Source: JACDAN01 sp036380355 (GTDB taxonomy: Bacteria > Actinomycetota > Thermoleophilia > Gaiellales > Gaiellaceae). Taken from it: a DNA stretch of 6,955 nucleotides. The stretch is from assembly GCA_036380355.1 (NCBI GenBank), contig DASVEW010000035.1, positions 1 to 6,955 of the forward strand, written 5' to 3'. Below are positions 1 through 4,894 of the stretch, piece by piece. Below the pieces are notes generated by a model, which was not told the origin of the DNA, did not search any database, and worked only from the letters and a program-made list of their open reading frames with translations. Every line of letters starts with the position of its first letter. Position 1 is the first letter of the stretch. The translations under genes were made by a program, and so were the position numbers.

Positions 1-453
1 GGCGGGAAGGCCTCGTACCTCATCGCGCTCGGCGCCGTGTTCTCGCGCTGGAAGAACGTCGAGCTGGACGTGAAGGTCGACGGCGAGTCGCGCAGCGGGC
101 TGATGGAGGACGTGATCGTCGCGCTCGGGCGCTACCAGGCTGGCGGCATGATGGTCACCCCGGACGCCGAGCCGGACGACGGCCTCTTCGACGTCCTCCT
201 GATCAAGGACGCAACACGGCTCGAGGTGCTCCGGGAGATCCCGCGCATCTACAAGGGCACCTTCCTCCCACACCCGAAGGCCGAGGTCCTGCGCGGCAGC
301 GTCGTCGAGGTCACCGCCCCGGAGCCGCTCCCGGTTCAGCTCGACGGAGAGCAGCCCGGCACGGCGCCGGTCCGGTTCGAGATCGCCCCGAGGGCAATCC
401 GGCTGCGCGTTCCGCCTTCGCCGAAAGTCTCACGACTTTCGGCGACCCCATAG
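1..453 (+). CDS. Lipid kinase, diacylglycerol/sphingosine kinase-like (YegS/DgkB family), C-terminal part
   Basis: Frame 1 is open from the first base, so the 5' end lies outside the window; 150 residues and a TAG stop are visible. Family members phosphorylate diacylglycerol or related lipids with ATP at the inner face of the membrane. What is visible matches the C-terminal beta-sandwich lobe: 'GLMEDVIVALGRYQAGGM', then 'PDAEPDDGLFDVLLIKD', then 'YKGTFLPHPKAEVL', and finally the 'VQLDGEQPG' segment, whose DGE is a conserved acidic motif near the end of these kinases. The N-terminal nucleotide-binding lobe with its GGDGT motif is not in the window, so activity cannot be judged. The conserved fold seems to finish near 'AIRLRVP'. 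The last dozen residues are encoded by a perfect inverted repeat and look like an add-on. The neighbour downstream is convergent, so this gene is the last of its unit. The lipid substrate is unknown. Confidence 0.85.
   Translation, partial: GGKASYLIALGAVFSRWKNVELDVKVDGESRSGLMEDVIVALGRYQAGGMMVTPDAEPDDGLFDVLLIKDATRLEVLREIPRIYKGTFLPHPKAEVLRGSVVEVTAPEPLPVQLDGEQPGTAPVRFEIAPRAIRLRVPPSPKVSRLSATP
418..445. other. Perfect 12-bp stem-loop at the 3' end of the lipid kinase gene
   Basis: Bases 418-429 (tcgccgaaagtc) are exactly complementary to 434-445 (gactttcggcga), leaving a 4-base loop. Read on the minus strand the loop is GTGA, which as RNA is a GNRA tetraloop; on the plus strand it is TCAC. The element lies inside the lipid kinase frame, six codons before the stop at its right edge, and encodes the residues SPKVSRLSA. 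There is no T-run on either side. It could end or protect the 3' end of the minus-strand transcript coming from the coiled-coil gene, or be a dispersed palindromic repeat. No second copy occurs in this window. Confidence 0.7.
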
Positions 454-459
454 AGCCGG

Positions 460-478
460 GCACCGGCTGCGCCGGTGC
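460..478. terminator. GC-rich hairpin between convergent genes, possible U-less terminator
   Basis: Bases 460-467 (gcaccggc) pair perfectly with 471-478 (gccggtgc) around a 3-base loop, seven bases after the lipid kinase stop. It sits in the 76-base gap between two converging genes, where a bidirectional terminator is expected. No T-tract follows on either strand, so it is not a classical intrinsic terminator. In GC-rich sequence an 8-bp stem can also arise by chance. The rest of the gap (479-529) shows nothing else I can identify. Confidence 0.4.
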
Positions 479-529
479 GCGGCGCAGAGATCGCGCGCAG
501 GTCCGGCGGGGCCTCCGAGCGCCTCGGTG

Positions 530-844
530 CTAGGTCGACGACTTCTTGCGGGTCGTCGAGCGGCTCGACGAGCCGGACGAGCTCTTGCGAGCTGTGCCGG
601 ACGTGCTCCGCGAGCGCGTCGTCTTCGGCTTCTTGAGCTCCGTGACCTGCTTCTCGAGCTTCTCGACGCGCTTCTGGAGCTCGTCGATGCCGCGCACCTT
701 CCGCTGGAGGTCCTCGATCCGCTCGCGCAGGCCGGTGAGGCTGTCGAACACCCGCGTCGTCTTCTGGGAGCCGGCTACGCGGGAGAACGCCTCCTCGCCC
801 GCGTCGGCGAGCTTGGTCAGGATGTCCTTCTGCGGCTTCGCCAT
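530..844 (-). CDS. Small coiled-coil protein with basic Ser/Thr-rich tail
   Basis: 104 residues, ATG at 844-842 and TAG at 532-530. The start is favoured by AAGG at 853-856, eight bases upstream. Residues 1-35 form an amphipathic opening ('ILTKLADAGEEAFSRVAG'). Residues 36-72 show heptad-like spacing of Leu/Ile/Val with many Glu, Lys and Arg, which predicts a coiled coil. Residues 71-104 are a disordered tail with 11 Lys/Arg, 19 Ser/Thr and no acidic residue. No signal peptide or membrane segment is seen, so it is probably cytoplasmic. The shape, a coiled coil plus a basic low-complexity tail, recalls phasin-like (PhaF-type) and histone-H1-like nucleoid proteins. That is an analogy of architecture, not recognised homology. 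It begins 29 bases after the L,D-transpeptidase gene and is probably co-transcribed with it. Function unknown. Confidence 0.8.
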   Translation of the reverse strand: MAKPQKDILTKLADAGEEAFSRVAGSQKTTRVFDSLTGLRERIEDLQRKVRGIDELQKRVEKLEKQVTELKKPKTTRSRSTSGTARKSSSGSSSRSTTRKKSST

Positions 845-852
845 CGCGGGAA

Positions 853-856
853 CCTT
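853..856 (-). promoter_or_regulatory. Ribosome binding site of the coiled-coil gene
   Basis: The minus-strand mRNA reads AAGG, then eight bases (TTCCCGCG), then ATG. This fixes the start at 844 within a much longer open frame. The AAGG lies in the 7-base loop of a short CGGG/CCCG stem, so it would stay exposed if that stem forms. Confidence 0.55.
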
Positions 857-873
857 ACCCGTGTCTGGGAGAG

Positions 874-1626
874 CTACACCTGCACAAGGACCGGCGTCCC
901 GGTCGGCGCGAGGCGCCAGATGCGCTTCACTGTCTCGTTGCTGACCCGGATGCAGCCGTTCGAGACCGCCAGGCCCAGCAGCGACGGACGGTTGGTGCCG
1001 TGGATTGCCACGGGCCCGCCCTGCGGCCAGCCGTGCAGCACCTCCGAGAATGCGGAGATCCCGATCGCCGCCCAGCCGTACGGCCCCGCCGGATCGTCCC
1101 GGAAGCGCTGGTTCACGTAGAAGCGGCCGGTCGGCGTCGGGGTCGAGCGGGCTCCGATCGCGACCTTCGCGCCGAGCACCGGCTTGCCGCGCTCGAACAC
1201 CGTCAGCCTTCGCGTGGAGAGGTCGACGACGATCCGGCTGCGGACGGGCCGGAGCTTCACGTCGCGGGCACGAACGTAGCCGGTCTGGCCGTTGGGCTTC
1301 AGCGGCAGCATCACCCGGTACCAGGCCGCCTTGCATCCTGTGCCGGTGACCGACTCGAGCGCGGCGAACACGGTTGGAACGCCGTTGACGTTCAGCGGGC
1401 CGAACCGGACGGACGCGCCGCGACCAGGTTTTCGGAAGACTCGCACGAGACCCCGCACGTCGACCGCGTAGGACCGAGTTGGCGTGACGAGGCTCTTGGT
1501 CGACCCGGTTACGCACCCGGGCGTCGTCCGACCGGTCTCCGAAGCTTGTATGGAAGCTGTGAAGACGAGTGTCGCGGCCAAACAACCGGGTATAGCTACC
1601 GTCGCAGGTAGTAGGCGTCTCAGCAC
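874..1626 (-). CDS. Exported L,D-transpeptidase (YkuD domain)
   Basis: 250 residues from a GTG at 1626-1624. These enzymes form 3-3 cross-links in peptidoglycan or attach proteins to it, using an active-site cysteine, outside the membrane. Residues 1-28 are a signal peptide: Arg at 3-4, a hydrophobic core, likely cleavage after 'SIQA'. Residues about 55-126 resemble an SH3-like wall-binding module ('VRVFRKPG' ... 'TGYVRARDV'). The YkuD domain spans about 131-250, with 'TPTPTGRFYV', H209-G210 and 'SNGCIRVSN' holding the catalytic C225. The common form of the last motif is SHGC; Asn replaces His here, which I take as a tolerated variant. The frame is open upstream to 1749, but that stretch puts about 40 non-hydrophobic residues before the signal and overlaps a divergent gene, so I chose the GTG. 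Only a weak GGA precedes it. The first codons are unusually AT-rich and rare. Confidence 0.88.
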   Translation of the reverse strand: MLRRLLPATVAIPGCLAATLVFTASIQASETGRTTPGCVTGSTKSLVTPTRSYAVDVRGLVRVFRKPGRGASVRFGPLNVNGVPTVFAALESVTGTGCKAAWYRVMLPLKPNGQTGYVRARDVKLRPVRSRIVVDLSTRRLTVFERGKPVLGAKVAIGARSTPTPTGRFYVNQRFRDDPAGPYGWAAIGISAFSEVLHGWPQGGPVAIHGTNRPSLLGLAVSNGCIRVSNETVKRIWRLAPTGTPVLVQV

Positions 1627-1683
1627 GAAGTTTCCATCGCCATTTCGAGGGCATCCATTTAAGCGACAGGACCGACCGGCCGA
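1627..1683. promoter_or_regulatory. Short divergent intergenic region, presumed promoters for the transpeptidase (-) and the small protein (+)
   Basis: This gap separates two gene starts on opposite strands, so promoters for both should lie here or just inside the flanking 5' ends. It is poorer in GC than its surroundings (for example 'catccatttaagcg' near 1651-1664), as expected of promoter DNA. I cannot assign a -35/-10 pair with confidence. On the minus strand an ATG at 1643 opens an 8-codon frame (MAMETSC, stop TGA at 1622-1620) that overlaps the transpeptidase GTG in another frame. Confidence 0.4.
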
Positions 1684-1854
1684 ATGAAGGCAACAGTGAA
1701 CATGCTCCGCAGGACACGAACCCACCGGCATCACGAGGTCACGACCCACGTGATCCGGCAGCGGGCGGGCGTGCCGTACGAGGTCGAGCAGCGTGTCTGC
1801 CGCGATTGCCGCACGGTGATCGCGGAGCGCGCGCTCCGCCGAGCAGCGGCTTAG
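1684..1854 (+). CDS. Small HHx/CxxC protein, possible metal-binding hypothetical
   Basis: A 56-residue frame with an ATG at 1684 and a TAG at 1852-1854. Other possible starts are GTG 1696 and ATG 1702; GAAGG at 1686-1690 is best spaced for GTG 1696 (5 bases), giving 52 residues. Residues 14-22 are His-rich (H14, H16, H17, H22). C39 and C42 form a CxxC knuckle ('VCRDCRTVIAE'), and the end is basic ('RALRRAAA'). Together these look like a tiny metal-binding or zinc-ribbon-like protein with one Cys pair and His as possible further ligands. I do not recognise a named family. Support for a real gene: typical G/C third positions, coherent protein character, its fit between the divergent transpeptidase and the convergent sirtuin, and stops that overlap the sirtuin's by only four bases. 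It is strongly basic, so nucleic-acid contact is possible. Confidence 0.6.
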   Translation: MKATVNMLRRTRTHRHHEVTTHVIRQRAGVPYEVEQRVCRDCRTVIAERALRRAAA

Positions 1855-2588
1855 CTCAAAGCCCGAACGAGCGCCGCCAGCGTCTCGCCGGCAGCGCCAT
1901 CGCTCTTGACGGCCGCCCGGCCGTCGAAGGACGTCGCTCCCTTGTTGACGATCGCGACCGCCCCTCCGGCGGCGTGTGTCTCCTGAGGTAGCTGCGACAC
2001 CGGCCAGACCTCGAGCGCCGAGCCGACGACGAGCAGCAGACCGGTGGTCCGGGCCAGCTCGTACGCCCGCTCGATTGCCTGCTCCGGCAGGAGCTCGCCG
2101 AACATCACGACGTCAGGCTTGACGACCGCGCCGCACCCGGTGCAGAGCGGCGCCTCCGCGTCCTCCAGCATCCGGAGGAGCTCTGCCAGCGAGTAGGACG
2201 CCCCGCACCGGAGGCAGGTCGAGGTCCGGATCGACCCGTGCACTTCGGTGACGTCCCGGCTCCCGGCCCGCTGGTGGAGCCCGTCGATGTTCTGCGTCAC
2301 GACGGCGGAGACGTGGCCGGCGCGCTCGAGCTCCGCGAGCGCCACGTGTCCCGCGTTCGGCTCGGCCTCGACGAGTACGCGGAGCCGCAGCGCGTAGAAG
2401 CTCCACACCTTGTACGGGTCGGCGCGGAACGCGTCGATCGTCGCGTACTCGGCCGGGTCGTACTGCGCCCAGAGCCCCGTCGGGGAGCGAAAGTCCGGGA
2501 TCCCGCTCTCGGTCGAGATCCCCGCGCTGGTCAGGACGACGGCGGGGGCGCGCTCACGGAAGAGTTCTGCGAGCCGCTGAACCTCCAC
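1851..2588 (-). CDS. cobB: NAD-dependent protein deacylase, Sir2 family (class III/CobB-like)
   Basis: 245 residues from a GTG at 2588-2586, a normal length for a bacterial sirtuin. Sirtuins remove acyl groups from lysine using NAD+, yielding nicotinamide and O-acyl-ADP-ribose. All core motifs are present: 'AGISTESGIPDFRS' near residues 22-35, 'TQNIDGLH' at 98-105, catalytic H117, zinc ligands C125/C128 and C149/C152, 'GSALEVWPV' at 189-197, and N215 before the cofactor-binding end. Y65 and R68 form the YxxR pair that in SIRT5 and E. coli CobB binds the carboxylate of succinyl- or malonyl-lysine, so desuccinylation is likely alongside deacetylation. One deviation: S21 stands where the usual GAG motif has its first Gly. 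No clear ribosome site precedes the GTG. The gene is divergent from the thioesterase with 16 bases between starts. Confidence 0.95.
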   Translation of the reverse strand: MEVQRLAELFRERAPAVVLTSAGISTESGIPDFRSPTGLWAQYDPAEYATIDAFRADPYKVWSFYALRLRVLVEAEPNAGHVALAELERAGHVSAVVTQNIDGLHQRAGSRDVTEVHGSIRTSTCLRCGASYSLAELLRMLEDAEAPLCTGCGAVVKPDVVMFGELLPEQAIERAYELARTTGLLLVVGSALEVWPVSQLPQETHAAGGAVAIVNKGATSFDGRAAVKSDGAAGETLAALVRALS

Positions 2589-2592
2589 GCCC

Positions 2593-2598
2593 TAGAGT
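2593..2598 (+). promoter_or_regulatory. Putative -10 element for leaderless transcription of the thioesterase gene
   Basis: TAGAGT matches the actinobacterial -10 consensus TANNNT. Its last base is seven before the GTG at 2605, exactly where a -10 hexamer sits if the transcript starts on the first base of the start codon. No Shine-Dalgarno is present in the 16-base gap, which also fits a leaderless mRNA. It is one short match, so the call is tentative. Confidence 0.45.
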
Positions 2599-2604
2599 CT
2601 CGCC

Positions 2605-3024
2605 GTGGACGACTCCCGCTTCCACCTCGACCTCACGGTCCGGTTCGCCGAGACCGACGCGCAGGGCATCGCCCACCACGCCGCCTACCTCGTGTGGTTC
2701 GAGACCGCGCGGATCGAGTACCTCCGCCGCTTCGACGGCGGCTATCAGGGGCTCCGGGACCAGGGCGTCGAGGCGACGACGTCCGAGGTCTACGTCCGCT
2801 ACGTCCGGCCGGTGGCCTTCGACGACCGGCTCGCGGTGCGCACGCGTTGCAGCGAGATCCGCGGCGCGCGCTTCCGGTTCGAGTACGCCGTCGAGCGGGA
2901 CGGCGAGACGGTGGCCGAGGCCTGGACCGGCCACGCGTGCGTCGACGCGGAGACGCTCCGGCCCACCAGAGTCCCCGAGTGGCTCCGAGCAGCGATTACT
3001 GCGGCGGAGGAGGAGGCTCCGTAG
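2605..3024 (+). CDS. Hotdog-fold acyl-CoA thioesterase (YbgC / 4-hydroxybenzoyl-CoA thioesterase family)
   Basis: 139 residues, GTG start, TAG stop; full length for this family. It hydrolyses acyl-CoA thioesters to free acid and CoA in the cytoplasm. The signature is at 13-36: 'RFAETDAQGIAHHAAYLVWF', with D18 as the likely catalytic residue, G21 and H25 in the substrate-proximal turn, and E33/R36 beginning the long central helix. 'YVRYVRPVAFDD' (63-74) and 'RFRFEYAVERDGETVAEAWTGHACVD' segments (89-114) fit the family's beta-sheet. The acyl substrate cannot be told from sequence. The start follows a TAGAGT element at leaderless spacing. The last 29 bases overlap the end of the convergent VanW gene, and the Glu/Ala tail (TAAEEEAP) is the antisense of its polyproline codons. 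Confidence 0.92.
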   Translation: MDDSRFHLDLTVRFAETDAQGIAHHAAYLVWFETARIEYLRRFDGGYQGLRDQGVEATTSEVYVRYVRPVAFDDRLAVRTRCSEIRGARFRFEYAVERDGETVAEAWTGHACVDAETLRPTRVPEWLRAAITAAEEEAP

Positions 3025-4864
3025 GCGGCGGCGGAGGAGGAGGCGGCGGCGGCTTCTTCTTCGGCTTCTCCTCCGGTGGAGGCGGCGGAGCCTTCGGCCG
3101 CGGCTTCGTTCCGTAGCGGACGACGGTCGGCTCGGCGCGGTAGGACGACGACCAGGTCGTGTCGTACAGCAGCTTGCCGTCCTTCGTGTACACGCGGCGC
3201 GTGACCGCCGTCTTGCGCGACGGCTGGCCGACCTCCTCGGTCACTTTCTCGCCGACCCAGATCTCCGGGTCCGGGATCCGCTCGACCGTCGGGGGCCCGG
3301 TCTCCTCGAGCGGCGCCGTCTCCACCTCCACACGGCGGTCGACCGGCGTGCCGTAGAGGTTCACGGTCAGCTCCGACGTGCCGACGAAGGTCCGCAGCAA
3401 CAGCCACTTCCTGGTGTCGTTCTGGAACCTGAGATCGAGATCGGGAAAGTTGACCGTGGCGTCGCGCCCCTGCGGGTAGTGGGAGATGTAGAGCGCGTGG
3501 TTCGTCCGCGACGTGATCGAGATGCCGGACTCGAACGCGGCGTTGAACACGGTGGTCGAGACCTGGCAGACCCCGCCGCCGATCCCGTTCTCGAGCTCGC
3601 CGTTGATGATCACCGGCGCCTCGCGGAAGCCACGCTCGGGTGACCTCTCGCCGGTCGTCCGGTTGAAGGAGAACTCGGCGCCGGGCGGGATCAGGGCGCC
3701 GTCCACGAGCTTCGCGACGAGCCGGACGTTGTGCAGGCGGTTCGGGTCGCCGCCGTACGTCGTCGTGTAGCCGCCGACGAGCCCGGTGATTCCCATCGCG
3801 CGCGCCTCGCGGGTCGTCCGCTCGGGCGCGGCCTTGTCGACGACCAGTCGCGCCGTCCGTTCGGTCGGCGCCAGCGCGGCCGCAAGGATCTCCTTCTTCG
3901 CCGCCTCGACGTCGAGGCGGAGGCCCGGCAGCGAGGGCCTGATCGAAACGGACGTGCCCGAGACGACGAACTGGGCGTCGCGCGGCGGCCGACCGACAGC
4001 GTCGCGGAACTTCGCGAAGTACGCGTCGGCCTTGGGGCCGCCGATGGCGAGCGTCGTCTCTCCGTTCTTCGGCAGGTTCAGCAGCGACGCGATCCGCCAC
4101 CGCGGCATCCGCCAGCGCGTCGGGCCGCGGACGAGCCGCACCGGAGCGGACACGGCCGTCTCCACCTGCGCGAGCACCGGCGCGAGGTCGGCGGCGGTGA
4201 CGTCCGGCTGCGTGATCTCGACGGGGAGCGCGACCGGCGAGCGCTCGAAGGCGACCAGCGAGCTCACCATCACACGCGCAGCCGCCTCGCGGTCGAGCGT
4301 ACGTCCGGTCGCCCCGCGCACGATCTGCGGCCTGAGCCCCCGGAGCCGGATCGCCGCTTGACGCTCCCTACGGTCGATCTTGCGTGCGATCGCGTCGAGC
4401 TTGTAGGTCAGCAGCGCGTCGTACGCGCGAACCGGCGGCGTGATGTCGCCGCCGAAGAACCGCTGCTCGAGGCGGCGCAGCCCGCGGACCGGGGCGAAGC
4501 CGTCGCCCTGGTCCTGCGCTGTCTCCACGGCGGCACGCCAGTCCACGCCGAGCACGACCTCGCTCGGGCGCACCTGGAACCGGCGCGGGCCGGCCGTGAG
4601 GGCGACGGGCACCCGGCGCATCTCCTCGTAGCGTCGCTCGAGCTCCGCGACGGCCGCGCCGGCGCTCATCCCGCCGACGGACATGCCCGCGACGGTCGTG
4701 CCCTCGGGGAGCTTCTGCGGCGAGCCGGCGAAGATCAGTCCCAGGCCGAGCGTGCCGAGCACGAGCGTGCCCGCACCGACCAGGGACCACTGAAAGGCAA
4801 GCCGCCTTCGGGCAGCTCGCTTCCGGCGGAGATACACCGCCCTGGACCCGGCCTCGGCGTACAA
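2996..4864 (-). CDS. Membrane-anchored VanW-family protein with peptidoglycan-binding (YoaR-like) and G5 domains
   Basis: 622 residues; TTG start at 4864-4862 and TAA stop at 2998-2996. Residues 13-22 are highly basic and 25-47 form one transmembrane helix, giving an N-in, outside-facing protein. About 50-355 holds two copies of a YoaR-type putative peptidoglycan-binding module (roughly 86-165 and 295-355). About 361-500 is the VanW domain, with 'GGGVCQVSTTVFNAA' (429-443, C433), 'NHALYISHYPQGRDATVN' (455-472). About 511-590 looks like a G5 domain ('VGEKVTEEVGQPSRKTAVTRRVYTKDG' region). The tail has runs of 5, 10 and 5 prolines separated by charged residues, probably an extended wall-spanning segment. 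VanW is named from vancomycin-resistance clusters, but its activity is undefined and I infer no resistance here. It lies 30 bases after the acyl-CoA dehydrogenase, probably on the same transcript. The TTG has no good ribosome site; GTG at residue 10 is an alternative start. Confidence 0.9.
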   Translation of the reverse strand: MYAEAGSRAVYLRRKRAARRRLAFQWSLVGAGTLVLGTLGLGLIFAGSPQKLPEGTTVAGMSVGGMSAGAAVAELERRYEEMRRVPVALTAGPRRFQVRPSEVVLGVDWRAAVETAQDQGDGFAPVRGLRRLEQRFFGGDITPPVRAYDALLTYKLDAIARKIDRRERQAAIRLRGLRPQIVRGATGRTLDREAAARVMVSSLVAFERSPVALPVEITQPDVTAADLAPVLAQVETAVSAPVRLVRGPTRWRMPRWRIASLLNLPKNGETTLAIGGPKADAYFAKFRDAVGRPPRDAQFVVSGTSVSIRPSLPGLRLDVEAAKKEILAAALAPTERTARLVVDKAAPERTTREARAMGITGLVGGYTTTYGGDPNRLHNVRLVAKLVDGALIPPGAEFSFNRTTGERSPERGFREAPVIINGELENGIGGGVCQVSTTVFNAAFESGISITSRTNHALYISHYPQGRDATVNFPDLDLRFQNDTRKWLLLRTFVGTSELTVNLYGTPVDRRVEVETAPLEETGPPTVERIPDPEIWVGEKVTEEVGQPSRKTAVTRRVYTKDGKLLYDTTWSSSYRAEPTVVRYGTKPRPKAPPPPPEEKPKKKPPPPPPPPPPTEPPPPPQ

Positions 4865-4894
4865 GGAGCCCAGTCTACCCAGGCGATTGGTCGG

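Noticed and set aside
845..1717. Extension of the coiled-coil frame upstream to 1717
   Set aside because: This part is an out-of-frame reading of the transpeptidase, rich in Arg and Pro; the ATG at 844 has a good ribosome site and starts the coherent protein.
1627..1749. N-terminal extension of the L,D-transpeptidase to an ATG at 1749
   Set aside because: It would place about 40 Cys/Arg-rich, non-hydrophobic residues before a clear signal peptide and overlap the divergent small gene.
2488..2496. Another CGAAAGTC-like octamer resembling the arm of the 418-445 hairpin
   Set aside because: It lies in the sirtuin codons for the invariant PDFR motif and lacks the second arm, so it is coincidence, not a repeat copy.
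2238..3116. Long plus-strand frame ending in glycine-rich repeats
   Set aside because: It runs antisense to the sirtuin and out of frame through the thioesterase; the Gly runs are just the antisense reading of VanW polyproline codons.
2996..4864. VanW as evidence for a glycopeptide-resistance cluster
   Set aside because: No vanRS, vanH, vanA/B ligase or vanX-like gene is present; VanW/G5 proteins are widespread in Gram-positive bacteria without resistance.
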